Assembly (NCBI GenBank): GCA_018401055.1
Contig: JAGYLB010000073.1
Coordinates: forward strand, 84,905 to 148,904
Direction of reading: 5' to 3'
Source: Roseicyclus sp.
Lineage (GTDB): Bacteria; Pseudomonadota; Alphaproteobacteria; Rhodobacterales; Rhodobacteraceae
DNA: 64,000 bases
Within the stretch, counting starts at the first letter, position 1; every line of letters starts with the position of its first letter. Positions 47,470 through 57,995 of the stretch are shown here, piece after piece. Both the position numbers and the translations under genes were made by a program. The notes below the pieces were generated by a model. The model was not told the origin of the DNA, did not search any database, and saw only the letters and a list, made by a program, of their open reading frames with translations.

Positions 47470-49569
47470 TCCCTCGCGCTGCCCGCCCGCGCGCGGGACG
47501 CGACGCCGCCGCCCGCCACCCTGATCGCCGACACCATCCGCTTCACCCAAGCCGATCAGGTGGTCCGGGCCGAGGGCGGGGTGGAGATCTTTTATCAGGG
47601 CGCGCGGCTGCGCGCGGCTGCGGTCATCTATGATGGCGCGACCGACCGGGTGCAGGTCACAGGCCCCATCACGCTGACCGAACAGACTGGCCGCTCGGTC
47701 ATCTTCGCCGATTTCGCCGAGCTTTCAGCCGATCTCCAAAACGGGGTGTTGCGCTCGGCCCGGCTGGTGCTGGACCGGCAGCTCCAGATCGCGGCGACCG
47801 AGATCGAGCGGTCCGACGGCCGCTATACCCAGATGTATCAAGGCGTCGCCTCGTCTTGCGAGGTCTGTTTCGACAACCCGGTGCCGCTGTGGGAAATTCG
47901 CGCACGCCGGGTCGTGCATGACCAGCTGGAACGGCAGATCTATTTCGACAACGCCAGTTTCCGGGTGATGGGCCTGCCCGTCGCCTATATCCCGCGCCTG
48001 CGCCTGCCCGATCCGACCTTGCAGCGCAGCACCGGGGTGTTGACACCTTCGCTCAGGGCGAATGACGACACCGGCACGCATCTGCGCCTTCCCTATTTCA
48101 TCGCGCTCGGGCCCTCGGCGGATGTCACGCTGACGCCGTGGATCGGGGTGGGCGAGACCCGCACGGTCGAATTGCGCTACCGGCAGGCGTTCCGCACCGG
48201 AACCATTCAGGTCGATGGCGCGATCACCGATGACGACCTGACCGACGAAGGCCTGCGCGGCTATCTCTTCGCAAGCGGACAGTTTGCGTTGCCGCGCGGC
48301 TTCACGCTCGATCTGGGCCTGCAGGGCGCCACCGACCGTGGCTACCTGACGACCTATGGCTTTCCCGATCCGGACCTGCGCGAAAGCTTTGTGCGCATCA
48401 GCCGGGCCAGCCGTGACGAATACCTCGGCTTTGGCGCGACGCTCTACAGTTCGCGGCGCGAGGGCGATGACAACGAGACCTTGCCCAACCAGGTCTTGCA
48501 AGGCGAATACACCCGTCGGCTCATCCCCGGCCGGATCGGCGGCATCGCCACCATGGGTCTGGAAGGATTGAGCTATCATCGGCAGTCAGATGCGGATGGT
48601 CCCACCAGGCGCGATGTGGCGCGGCTGTCGGGCTTTGTCGACTGGCGGCGGGACACGGTGCTGCCGGGCGGCGTGCTGTTGGCCTTCGAGGGCGCGCTGC
48701 ATGCCGACATCTACAACACACGACAGGATGCGGCCTTCAACGGCCTGGAGACCCGCATCGCGCCCTTTGTGGGTGTGGAATTGCGCTACCCACTGGCTCG
48801 GACGACGGCGGGCGGGGTCACCCATCTGCTGGAACCGGTGGCGCAGCTGGTCTGGTCCGAGGTTTCGGGTGGGGCGGTGCCGAACGAGGACAGCCTGATC
48901 GTGGAATTCGACGAGGCCAACCTCTTTGCGCTCGACCGGTTTCCGGGTCAGGACCGGCGCGAGACCGGGCTGCGCGCGAACCTCGGCCTTGGATATACTC
49001 GCAGCGATCCGCTGGGCTGGTCGCTGGGCGTGGCGGCGGGCATCGTGCTGTTTCAGGAAGATATGGCGCAATTCACCCCGGGTTCAGGGCTTGATGGCAT
49101 CCAGTCCGATTTCCTGCTGGCGACCCATTTCACCCAAGGCGACCGTTGGCGGGTGATCAACCGGGCACTTTTCGACAGCAGCTTTTCGTTCACCTCGAAC
49201 GAGCTGGCGCTGGGCTGGCGGGGCGACCGGCATCTGGTGGAAACCAGCTACACCTGGCTACAGGCCGATGTTGCCGAAGGCCGCCCGCTGGACATGGGCG
49301 AGTGGGCCTTCGATGCGGAATACGAGATCGACCGGGGCTGGGTCGCCGCAGCCGACTGGCGCTACGATTTCGTCGAGAATGCTCCGACCCGCGCGGGCCT
49401 TGCACTGGGCTACAGCAACGAATGCGTCGACATGGAATTTTCCGTCGCGCGCCGCTATACAACCTCCACCACCGTTGCCCCGGCGACGGAATTCGGGCTG
49501 ACCGTCTCGCTCAACGGATTTGGGGCGCAACGATCGGGCCGAAGCCACAACCGCAGTTGCCTTCGCTAG
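47421..49569 (+). CDS. lptD: LPS assembly outer-membrane protein LptD (frameshift in signal region)
   Basis: Outer-membrane translocon that inserts LPS. The signal peptide begins MGPAARHLAATALAALI at 47421. After an indel near 47475 the long frame carries the OstA-type N-domain (DTIRFTQADQVVRAEGGVEI) and the C-x2-C motif SSCEVCFDNPVPLWEIRARR. A large beta-barrel follows, with the late Cys in GYSNECVDMEFSVARRY, consistent with the interdomain disulfides of LptD. The end ATEFGLTVSLNGFG is typical. The total is about 716 residues. Confidence 0.94.
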
Positions 49570-49643
49570 GCAGGCGGTCCACAACATGGGCAGCGGGGCG
49601 CACCCGCGCATGACGCCCCAGAGCAGACCGGACGACAGACGCG

Positions 49644-50875
49644 ATGATCCAGAGCCTTCAGACCCCGATCCGCCGTTGCCTGCGCATGCTTGCGCTGGCC
49701 GCGCCACTGGCCTTTCCCGCCATGATGGTGCCTGCGCAATCGCCCTTTTCCGCCGCCGTCCGCATCAACGACAGCATCGTGACTTGGTACGAGATCGACC
49801 AGCGCGCCCGCTTCCTCGAGGTGCTGCGGGCGCCAGGCGACCTGCGCGCCGAGGCGATGGAGGCGCTGGTCAATGAACGCCTGCAGGTGGCCGAAGCCCG
49901 GCGCATCGGCGCGGTCGCCTCGCCCGAGGAGATCGAGGCCGGCGTAGAGGAATTCGCCGCCCGAGCCGATTTGGGTGCCGAACAGTTCATCCGCGCCATC
50001 GGCGAGGAAGGCGTAGCGCCCGAAACCTTCCGCGATTTCGTCGCCAACGGTATTTCGTGGCGCAACGTGGTGCGCCGCCGCTTTGGGCCACGGGTGCAGA
50101 TCAGCGATGCCGACATCGACGAGGCCCTGCAATTCAGCCCGCGGCTGGATGGCGCGACCATCTTGCTGGCCGAGATCGTGGTGCCTCTGACGCCTGAGAA
50201 CCAGGAAAACCTGCGCAGCGAACTGGGGCGGCTGGCGGCCGATCTGAATTTCGACACCGAGACCTTTTCCGAGGCCGCGCGGCGCGGTTTTCGGCCGCCA
50301 CCACGCGGGAAAATGACGGCTTGACCGGCTGGCGACCGCTGGACGCTGCGCCGCCGCAGTTGCGCGAGGACATGGTGTTGCTGGCGTTTGGCGAAACCTA
50401 CGGGCCGGTGTCACTGGGATCGGCCATCGCCGTCTTCCAGATGCGCGGCCTGTCCGAGGGCGCTTACCGCGCGCAGACCGTGACGTCGGTCGATTACGTG
50501 ACCGTGGCCCTGCCCTCCATCGGCACCGAGGAGGGGGCCGTGGCAGCAGCAGCGCTGCGCGCCGACATTGACGTTTGCGACGATCTATATGGTCAGCGCC
50601 CCGGCGCGTTCGAACGCTTCGACCAGCCCTTGGGCGCGATCCCGGGCGACATCGCCATGGCGCTTGCGGCGCTTGATGCGGGCGAGATGAGCTTTTCGGT
50701 GACCCGCAACGCAGGCACCATGACGCTTGCGGTCATGCTCTGCGCACGCAACATCGCCGAGCCCGAAGCGGGCCGAGACGCCGTGCGCCAACAGCTGATC
50801 GCCCAGCAACTCGAAGGCTTTGCCGAGGCGCTGCTGGAAGAACTGCGCGCCGACGCCATCATCACATACGAATGA
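49644..50875 (+). CDS. surA: Periplasmic chaperone/PPIase SurA (frameshifted)
   Basis: Outer-membrane protein chaperone. It has a signal region (RMLALAAPLAFPAMMVPA), then the SurA N-domain (VRINDSIVTWYEIDQRARFL, AMEALVNERLQVAEARRIGA). A single parvulin-like region follows (ATILLAEIVVPLTPENQENL) with the C-terminal helix. One indel near 50300 splits the gene. The corrected length is about 410 residues, normal for alphaproteobacteria. Position between lptD and pdxA is conserved. Confidence 0.9.
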
Positions 50876-51850
50876 GCGCCGAGGCCCCCGTTGCCGTCAG
50901 CATCGGCGAGCCTTCGGGTATCGGGCCCGAGATCGTTGCCAAGGCATGGCAGCGGCTGGGGTCGCGCCTGCCATTCTTCGTGATCGGCGACCCGGCGCAT
51001 CTGGCGGGCCATGGGGTCGAGCCCGTGTCGATCGCCCGACCCGCTGATGCAGCCGCAGCCGCGCGCCGGGGCCTGCCCGTCCTGCCCCATGCCTTTCCCG
51101 CCCCGCCATCCCCGGGCAGCCTGCCCCCGAGAACGCCGCCAGCGTGATCGAGGTCATCGCCCGCGGTGTCGATCTGGTGCTGCGCGGCGAGGCAAGCGCG
51201 TTGACAACGGCCCCCATCCACAAGAAGGCGCTGATGGATGGCGCGGGGTTCCGGTTTCCCGGTCACACCGAATATCTCGCGCATTTGGCGGGGGTCGAGC
51301 GCGTGGTGATGATGCTGGCCTGCCGTGAGTTGCGGGTGGTGCCTGTGACGATCCACATTCCGCTGTCGCAGGTTCAAGCCGCGCTGACCCCACAGCTGTT
51401 GACCGACACGATCCGTATCACCCATGCCAGCCTGATCCGCGATTTCGCCATCCCCGCGCCGCGCATCGCGGTGGCGGGCCTGAACCCTCATGCCGGCGAA
51501 GGCGGCGCGATGGGGCGCGACGAGATCGAGGTGATTGGCCCTGTGCTCGGGCGCTCCGCGCCGAGGGTCTGGCCGTCAGCGGTCCCCATTCCGCCGACAC
51601 CATGTTCCATGCGGGCGCACGCGCAGGCTACGACGCCGCGATTGCCATGTATCACGATCAGGCGCTGATTCCGATCAAGACGATCGATTTCGCGGGTGGC
51701 GTGAACGTGACGCTGGGCCTGCCCTTCATCCGCACCTCGCCCGACCACGGCACCGCCTTCGACATCGCAGGCACGGGCCGTGCCGATGCCACCAGCCTGA
51801 TCGCCGCGCTGGAAATGGCGCGCGACATGGCCCGCCAGCGGCAAGGCTGA
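50872..51850 (+). CDS. pdxA: 4-hydroxythreonine-4-phosphate dehydrogenase PdxA (two frameshifts)
   Basis: Pyridoxal phosphate biosynthesis enzyme. It opens [20 protein letters not shown]. Metal-site blocks are [20 protein letters not shown] (substrate Thr/His), [15 protein letters not shown] and the final [20 protein letters not shown] with [15 protein letters not shown]. Indels near 51120 and 51560 break the frame. The corrected length is about 326 residues. ATGA overlap with surA. Confidence 0.93.
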
Positions 51851-51856
51851 GAACCG

Positions 51857-52030
51857 TCAGACCGGCATGTCGTTGAACAGGTCGTCGTCATCCCCGCCGG
51901 GCAGACGGTCCTCGGGCAGGCGCGGTTTCAGTTTTGGCCCGTCCGTCTCCGTCTGGCGCTCCTCCGCGGGGCGCGTCCGACGTCGCAATTCGGTATGCGC
52001 CTTTGCGGCTGCAGGCTTGTCATTGGGCAT
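51857..52030 (-). CDS. Small hypothetical protein, 57 residues
   Basis: An intact short frame opens MPNDKPAAAKAHTELRRRTR and ends with an acidic, proline-rich tail, PKLKPRLPEDRLPGG then DDDDLFNDMPV. There is no membrane helix. The alternating basic-acidic composition and the clean stop just 7 bases after the convergent pdxA stop support a real small gene. Function unknown. Confidence 0.55.
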   Translation of the reverse strand: MPNDKPAAAKAHTELRRRTRPAEERQTETDGPKLKPRLPEDRLPGGDDDDLFNDMPV

Positions 52031-52073
52031 GGTTCAGCCTCCCTTGGAGTGAGTGGTGGGGGCAAGGCCCCGA

Positions 52074-52325
52074 TCAGCCCAACTGCGCCCAGGGCGATGT
52101 CGAGCCGCTACTTCTGCCCGCTTCGTCGCGGGCCTCTGCGTTTTTTTGACAGGCCCTCTCGGTGCTGCGCGTCCGAATGTCGGAAACCACGGCCCCGCTT
52201 TCGGGCTCGGTGGCCTGAGACAGGAGGGTTCTGGCAACCGCACGCCCGGTGACCGGAGACAGCAAGATCGCTTCGAGGGCCCGATAGATTCGGCTTTGGT
52301 CTGGGTCTTGGTCCGGGGTCGACAT
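52074..52325 (-). CDS. Small hypothetical protein
   Basis: Not recognised. An 83-residue frame opens MSTPDQDPDQSRIYRALEAI, continues LLSPVTGRAVARTLLSQATE and ends in a polar Ser/Arg-rich tail. It is soluble, with two probable helices. It lies 44 bases before the 57-residue gene and 45 bases after the DksA/TraR-like gene, all on the minus strand. Confidence 0.45.
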   Translation of the reverse strand: MSTPDQDPDQSRIYRALEAILLSPVTGRAVARTLLSQATEPESGAVVSDIRTRSTERACQKNAEARDEAGRSSGSTSPWAQLG

Positions 52326-52369
52326 CGGCAAAGCTCCTGTCGAAAGGATATGATCAGAAACTCGGGTCG

Positions 52370-52687
52370 CTAGCGCGCGCATGTCCGGCAAAAGGGCGTG
52401 TAGGGCAGCAGATCCAGCCGTTCTTCCAAGATTTCGTCACCGCATTTGACACAAGCGCCGTATTCACCCGCATCCATGCGGACGAGGGCCGCGTTGATCT
52501 GCGCGATCTCGGCCTGCCCGGACTGGCCCAGACGTTCCAGCACCTCGTCACCCTCGCGCTCGGTGGCCAGTTCCTCCCAGTCCTTGGACTGGTGGCTGTC
52601 GAGTTCGGCATCAAGCTCGCGCAGGCGGTCCACCAGAAAGGTAAGGCGCTCGTCCAGCTGGGCGCGGCGGGTGGCAAGATCGGTCAT
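52370..52687 (-). CDS. DksA/TraR-family C4 zinc-finger protein
   Basis: Intact 105-residue protein. A long N-terminal coiled coil (RRAQLDERLTFLVDRLRELD, AELDSHQSKDWEELATEREG) is followed by the four-Cys zinc finger CVKCGDEI...FCRTC. This matches short TraR/DksA-type RNA polymerase secondary-channel proteins. The coiled-coil tip acidic residues cannot be assigned confidently. The start at 52687 gives the standard length. Confidence 0.9.
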   Translation of the reverse strand: MTDLATRRAQLDERLTFLVDRLRELDAELDSHQSKDWEELATEREGDEVLERLGQSGQAEIAQINAALVRMDAGEYGACVKCGDEILEERLDLLPYTPFCRTCAR

Positions 52688-52847
52688 CACGGGCCTCCTC
52701 CTTGATGCTTGGTCTTGGGCAGGGCTGGCCCGACCGTCATAGCCTAGCAGGCGAACGCGGCCCTCACTTTGACATGGGTCAACGTGGCCTTTCCCTCGGG
52801 CCGTGCTTGCGGCATGGTGCCACCGACACTGCTGACAGGAGCCCCTG

Positions 52848-53279
52848 ATGGATCTGCGCCCGATCACCGACAGCTACACCGTCGCCCCGCAACTCGACCC
52901 CTCCGACATGGCGGCGCTGGCAGCCTCCGGCGTCACCACCGTGATCTGCAACCGCCCCGATGGCGAGAACCCGCCCTCGCATCAGGCGGCCGCGATGCAG
53001 GCCGCAGCCGAAGCCGCAGGGCTGGCCTTTGTCTTCAACCCGGTCGTGGGCGGCCAACTGACGATGGACAATGTCGAGGAACAGCGCGACGCGATCGACG
53101 CCGCCGAAGGGCCGGTCGTGGCCTATTGCGCCTCGGGCAATCGGTCCACCATCGTCTGGGCGCTGGGGATGGCGGGCGACCTGCCCACCGACGAGATAAT
53201 CGCGCAGGGCGAGAAATGGGGCTATCAGCTGGAATGGCTGCGCCCGCAGATCGAGGCGCTGGCCGCACGAGCGGACTGA
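52848..53279 (+). CDS. TIGR01244-type phosphatase/sulfurtransferase-like protein
   Basis: Intact 143-residue protein of the Blh-like (beta-lactamase hydrolase-like) group. The catalytic loop C-x5-R reads YCASGNRST, as in dual-specificity phosphatases, preceded by TTVICNRPDGENPPSHQAAA. Related domains sit beside sulfur-metabolism genes, but none is seen here. Confidence 0.88.
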   Translation: MDLRPITDSYTVAPQLDPSDMAALAASGVTTVICNRPDGENPPSHQAAAMQAAAEAAGLAFVFNPVVGGQLTMDNVEEQRDAIDAAEGPVVAYCASGNRSTIVWALGMAGDLPTDEIIAQGEKWGYQLEWLRPQIEALAARAD

Positions 53280-53284
53280 GGCGC

Positions 53285-54167
53285 GTGGCGCGCCTCTCGC
53301 CCACGGCACAGGGCATCGTCTTGATGCTTGCGGCGATCTTTCTCTTCTCCGCGATGGATGCCACCGCCAAGGCGTTGATGGACCGCTACGCGCCGATGCA
53401 GGTGGTCTGGGCACGTTATGCGGGGATGATGGCGGTGGTGGCGGTGATCCTTGCGCCACGGCTGGGGCCCTTGCTGCGCACACGCCATCTGGGGCTACAA
53501 CTGCTGCGCTCGGCCTGTCTGTTCGCTGCCACGCTGTCGTTCTTCACCGCAATCAGCACGATGGACATCGCCGCCGCCACCGCCGTCATGCAGGTGCATC
53601 CGGTGATCCTGACGCTGGGTGCGGCGCTGTTGTTGCGCGAACCGCTGGGCCCGCGGCGCATCTTCGGGATCGTTGCGGCGCTGGCGGGGGCGCTGATCGT
53701 CATCCGGCCCGGCGCAGACCTGTTTTCGTGGACCGCGGCTTTTGCCGCTTATGGGTGGTGTGTTCTACGCCAGCTACGCGCTGACCACGCGCTTTCTGGG
53801 CCGGGACGAGCCGATCCTGACCTCGTTCCTTTACACCGCGATCATCGGGACGCTGGTGGCGAGCGTGCTGACCACACCGGTCTGGCAGACGCCGGGACCG
53901 GGCGATGCCGCGATCTTTCTGGGGCTGGGCGCGGTCGGGGCCTTGGGGCAATTCCTGCTGATCCGGTCACTCACGCTGGCCGAGGCGGGCGCGGTTGCCC
54001 CCTTTGGATATGCCGGCGTGGTCTTTGCCAGCATTTGGGGGTTTCTGGCCTTTGACGAGGTGCCCGACGGCTGGACCATCCTCGGCGCAGCTGTGATCGT
54101 GGGGGCGGGTCTTTATGTCTGGCACCGCGAAACCCGCGCGCGGGCCGCCGCCGCCGCTGCGGCCTGA
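53285..54167 (+). CDS. DMT (EamA) family transporter (frameshifted)
   Basis: Drug/metabolite exporter-like membrane protein with ten predicted helices in two EamA repeats. The first repeat opens ARLSPTAQGIVLMLAAIFLF from a GTG start at 53285. The second continues in another frame from 53742 (GGVFYASYALTTRFLGRDEP, LTLAEAGAVAPFGYAGVVFA). One indel near 53750 (at CTTATGGGTGG) causes the break. Substrate unknown. Poly-Ala C-terminus. Confidence 0.88.
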
Positions 54168-54202
54168 TCACCGCGCCCAAGACGGACTGACCTGACGGAC
54201 CG

Positions 54203-55174
54203 ATGGCCAAACCCCGCCGCCTCTGGGTCGACTGGACCGTCGATCGCTGTGCCCGCGGCCTGCTTTGGGCGGCCTTTCGCCTGCCCTATGCGCGCCGCGT
54301 GCCGATGATGGGGGCGGTGTTCCGCGCCATGGGCGGGGTCACCGGATTTCGGGCGCGGGCCGAGGAACAGCTGGCATATATCCACCCCGGGATGAGCGCA
54401 CCGGATCGTCGGCGCATCGCCGACGCCGTGCTCGATAATTTCGGGCGGGTGCTGATCGAAAACTATTCCACCAAGGATCAGCTGGAATGGGCCAAGTGCT
54501 GGCACCCGCAGGGGCCCGGCCTTGAGCCCTGCGAGCAGGCGCGCCACGCAGGCCAAGCGATCCTGTTCGTATCTGGTCATTTCGGTAATTATCAGGCGGC
54601 GCGCGCGGCGATGAACGTGCGCGGCTACCAGATGGGCGGGCTTTACCGGCTGATGAACAACCCCTATGCCAATGCCCATTACGTCGCCTCGGTCGAAGGC
54701 GTGGGAGGGCGGGCCTTTGCGCGCGACCGGCGCGGGCTGGCAGGGTTCGTGCGGGTGCTGCGCGACGGCGGGCAGGGGGCGATCTTGATCGACCAGTATT
54801 TTGCAAATGGGGTGCAGCTCGACTTTCTTGGCAAGCCTGCGCCCACGGTGCTGTCGGCGGGCGAGATGGCATTGAAATACGACGCGCTTCTGGTGCCGAT
54901 CTATGCCGAGCGGCAGGAAAACGGCCTCGATTTCGATGTGACCGTTGAGGCACCGATCCCGCATTCCGATGCGCGGACGATGACGCAGGCGCTGAACGAC
55001 AGCCTTTCGGCCCGCGTCCGCGCCCGGCCCGACCAGTGGTTCTGGGTTCACCGGCGCTGGAAACCGCTGCGACAGGCGCGCTATTTCCCGCCGCTCGATC
55101 CTGAAAGCCCGACAAGCGAACCCCTACCCGAGGCCGAAGACACACCCATCACTGGCGCGGGGGCGCCCCGCTGA
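54203..55174 (+). CDS. LpxL/HtrB-like lysophospholipid/lipid A acyltransferase
   Basis: Intact 323-residue acyltransferase of the LpxL/LPLAT superfamily. It has an N-terminal membrane-associated region. The catalytic region reads LFVSGHFGNYQAARAAMNVR, where H126 is the expected His but position 131 of the H-x4-D/E motif is Gln (CAG at 54593). Other family blocks are normal: GQGAILIDQYFANGVQLDFL, and RARPDQWFWVHRRWKP near the C-terminus. It likely acylates lipid A or a phospholipid if active. Confidence 0.88.
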   Translation: MAKPRRLWVDWTVDRCARGLLWAAFRLPYARRVPMMGAVFRAMGGVTGFRARAEEQLAYIHPGMSAPDRRRIADAVLDNFGRVLIENYSTKDQLEWAKCWHPQGPGLEPCEQARHAGQAILFVSGHFGNYQAARAAMNVRGYQMGGLYRLMNNPYANAHYVASVEGVGGRAFARDRRGLAGFVRVLRDGGQGAILIDQYFANGVQLDFLGKPAPTVLSAGEMALKYDALLVPIYAERQENGLDFDVTVEAPIPHSDARTMTQALNDSLSARVRARPDQWFWVHRRWKPLRQARYFPPLDPESPTSEPLPEAEDTPITGAGAPR

Positions 55175-55186
55175 CAGGAGGCCCGC

Positions 55187-55894
55187 TCAGTCGATCCGCC
55201 CCGCGCCGAGGATCGGGCCGTGATCGCTTTGCTGCACGATCACGACCAGCGGAAGGTCGCTTTGCGGTTCGATCCGCGCGACGAAAGGGCTCGCACCGTC
55301 CCATTCGGAGACCACCTGCCACGATGTCACGACATTGTAATGATGCGCCGTGGTGCCCGCACGCTCGCCCCGCTCGATCCTGACCTCTTCATGGGGGCTG
55401 AAGGTCACGACCTGAACCACCATCTGCGGGCGCGGCGGGTCCATATGGGCCTCGGCCCTGAGGGCAAGTGCGCCACCCTCGCGGGAGAGGGACACGCTGA
55501 CCGGGTCGGGCGCCGCGGCGTGGGCCTGGATCAGGTCGGCCACCGCCATCGGGCGCACACCCACGACATGATCCTGCCCACCGATGATGATCTGCGGCGT
55601 ATAGACGACCGTGGACCCGGCCGCATGGGCGTATCCATGCTGGCGCTGGGTCATCTCGGGCATGGCGAAGGTGTCCTCCCAGCCGATGTAATCCCAGTAA
55701 TCGACATGTAGCGCCAAGGCGATGACGTCCTCGCGCATTGACAGCTCGCCCAGAAGCGCATCCGCAGGCGGGCAGGAGGAACAGCCCTGCGACGTGAAGA
55801 GTTCGACCACGACAGGGCCCTGCCGGTCCTGCGCGACCGCGGCCTGACCCAAGAGGATCAGCGCTGTCAAAGCCCCTGTCACTGTGGTTTTCAT
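55187..55894 (-). CDS. DUF1223 family periplasmic thioredoxin-like protein
   Basis: Intact 235-residue protein. The signal peptide (LTALILLGQAAVA) leads to a thioredoxin-like fold opening VVVELFTSQGCSSCPPADAL, the DUF1223 hallmark with a C-x2-C pair. HVDYWDYIGWEDTFAMPEMT and YTPQIIIGGQDHVVG follow the family. Molecular role not established. Confidence 0.92.
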   Translation of the reverse strand: MKTTVTGALTALILLGQAAVAQDRQGPVVVELFTSQGCSSCPPADALLGELSMREDVIALALHVDYWDYIGWEDTFAMPEMTQRQHGYAHAAGSTVVYTPQIIIGGQDHVVGVRPMAVADLIQAHAAAPDPVSVSLSREGGALALRAEAHMDPPRPQMVVQVVTFSPHEEVRIERGERAGTTAHHYNVVTSWQVVSEWDGASPFVARIEPQSDLPLVVIVQQSDHGPILGAGRID

Positions 55895-55982
55895 CACCGT
55901 CTCCGTCCCGTCGGCCCCGTGCCGTATCCCAGACCTAGTTGCCCGCACCCGCAGTTGCCAATCAAGCCTTTGCGAGACTGCG

Positions 55983-56433
55983 TTACAACCAGCGTCGCGT
56001 GGCCGTCAGGTAGCGCTCCGCCTCGGACCCGAAGGCGCGGCGCAGGGTGGCCTCCTCGGGTTCGATGAAGCGGCGCGAAAGAATGGCGGCGAAGGCCACG
56101 GGGACAGGCACTGCGCTGAGCGTCCCCAGCCAGACCACCGCCCCCGTCAGGATCGCCAGCAGGCCCAGATAGATCGGGTTGCGCGACAGGCGGTACGGCC
56201 CCTCGACGATCAGGGCGGTGGGCGCGTGATGCGGCTCGATCGTTGTCTTCTTGCGCCAGAACCACAGCGCCGCCCACCCGATCAGCGCCAGCCCCGCCAA
56301 GGCCAGTACCACGCCCGCCGTCTGAAAGACCGGGCCGAACAGGCGCAGGAGCGGCGGGTAGGTCGCCAGCAGCCAGGCGATGGCCAGACCGAGAGCGACC
56401 CAGACCGGCGGCAGGTCCGGGAAGCCCCTTCAC
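55983..56433 (-). CDS. Isoprenylcysteine carboxyl methyltransferase-like membrane protein (frameshifted)
   Basis: Small ICMT/phospholipid-methyltransferase-like membrane enzyme. With one G removed near 56425, the GTG at 56433 leads into VKGFPDLPPVWVALGLAIAW. The main part has helices (VVLALAGLALIGWAALWFWR) and the family motif EGPYRLSRNPIYLGLLAILT, ending EAERYLTATRRWL. The start overlaps the stop of the FkbM gene (GTGA). Target unknown. Confidence 0.75.
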
Positions 56434-57138
56434 GCAGGGCCACCACGCGTCAGAAGGACGTTTTTCAAGCCGGTCCGCAACAACCAGCCCACGCGCGCCA
56501 AGGCTGTCGATCAGCGCCGCGATCCGGGTCTCGCCCACGATATGGGGGTGCAATTCGATCACCGCCGCACGGATCGGTGCCAGATCACCGGTCGCCAGCA
56601 GATCGACCTCGGCCCCTTCTACATCCATCACGAGGACATCCGGCGCGATCTCGGACAGCGCCGCGTTGAGAGCATCGCTCTCCACCGTCACGGCGCTTTG
56701 CGTCTCGGCTCGCTGATAGAGCGATGAGGACACGACATTCTCGCTGACATGGAACGTGACCGGCGCCCCGTCTTGGGTGATCGCGCGCATGCGCAGTTCG
56801 GGGCGGGCTGGGTTGAGCGCGTAGTTCGCCTCTATCACTGGCTTCAGGCGCGGATTGGCCTCATAGGACACAACGCGCCCTGATGGCCCCGCCAGCCGCG
56901 CCGACAAGAGCCCGATGAACCCGATCCCAGCGCCCACCTCCAGCACCGTGTCGCCGGGGCGCACGACCTGTTGCAGCAGAGTCTGTTCTGGGGCCTCATA
57001 GGTGCGTTTGAACAAGCCGTTGCGTACCGCCCGAGCCTGATCGGCGCCCGAGTTCAGGCGCACCCCGGCAAGGTCGACCGTCTGCGTGTCGCGCGTGCGA
57101 TGCCAGTAAAGGCGAAGGTTGCGGAACGGGTCGGCCAA
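56430..57138 (-). CDS. FkbM family methyltransferase (frameshift near the end)
   Basis: SAM-dependent methyltransferase of the FkbM type, often found in surface-polysaccharide clusters. Motif I reads DTVLEVGAGIGFIGLLSARL, then GRVVSYEANPRLKPVIEANY, DVLVMDVEGAEVDLLATGDL and AVIELHPHIVGETRIAALID. An A-run indel near 56465 displaces the last residues (KNVLLTRGGPA after correction). Divergent from a second FkbM gene 125 bases away. Confidence 0.85.
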
Positions 57139-57263
57139 GGCGGCGTCCTTTGTCTTGTCGCTGTATCGGCTTCGCTATAACGGCGCAGACCACGGGCAAC
57201 AAGCGGTGCGCTTGCCGGTGGACCGGATCGCGTGCTAGCGGAACGAAGCGCCTGCCTAGGAAG

Positions 57264-57995
57264 ATGATGGAGACCCGCCCCTTGGACCGGATCAGCGACC
57301 TCAAGCCGACCGATCTGGCCGAACAGGTCTTCGCGGTAGGCCAGAATCTGCCCGGACAGATCGGCTGGCTGTGCTACCGCAAGCTCAAGCGCCGCTACGC
57401 CGACCGCTCGGCCGAGGTGTTCAACCGCATGGTGGCACAACTGGGCCCCGGCGACATTGCCATCGACCTTGGCGCGAATGTGGGTGATGTGACGGCGCAA
57501 CTTGCCGCGACAGGCGCGACCGTTCATGCCTTCGAACCCGACCCTGAAACCTTCGGCCACCTGCGCGCGGCGATGGGCGGGCAGGACAATGTCGTCTTGC
57601 ATAACGCGGCCGTCGGAGGGCGGGATGGCACCGTCACGCTCTACCGTCCACCCTCATGGCAAGACGAGACCCGCCGCCGCAGCGCCTCCAAGGCCAATAC
57701 CATCATGTTGAGCGACCGCAGCGCGGCCTTCGACGCCGGCGCCAAGGTGCCGCTGGTGGATTTCGCCCGCTTCCTGACCGACCTGCCCCGCCCCGCAAGC
57801 CTCATCAAGGTCGATATCGAAGGGGCGGAATGGGACATGCTCGACGCGGTCGAAGCGCGTGCGATGGACCGGTTCGAGGCGATGTTCGTCGAAACCCACG
57901 AACGGTTCGATTTGTCCATCTTGCCCGCCCTCAAGGCCCGGCAGGCGCGCTACAGGGCGATGGCGCGGCCCTACGTCAATCTCTTCTGGAAGTGA
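57264..57995 (+). CDS. FkbM family methyltransferase
   Basis: Intact 243-residue FkbM methyltransferase. SAM motif I is GDIAIDLGANVGDVTAQLAA, followed by VHAFEPDPETFGHLRAAMGG. The later motif SLIKVDIEGAEWDMLDAVEA and FVETHERFDLSILPALKARQ complete the fold. The first ATG of MMETRP at 57264 was chosen; 57267 is equally possible. Its 3' end overlaps the convergent GT25 gene by 20 bases. Confidence 0.9.
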   Translation: MMETRPLDRISDLKPTDLAEQVFAVGQNLPGQIGWLCYRKLKRRYADRSAEVFNRMVAQLGPGDIAIDLGANVGDVTAQLAATGATVHAFEPDPETFGHLRAAMGGQDNVVLHNAAVGGRDGTVTLYRPPSWQDETRRRSASKANTIMLSDRSAAFDAGAKVPLVDFARFLTDLPRPASLIKVDIEGAEWDMLDAVEARAMDRFEAMFVETHERFDLSILPALKARQARYRAMARPYVNLFWK

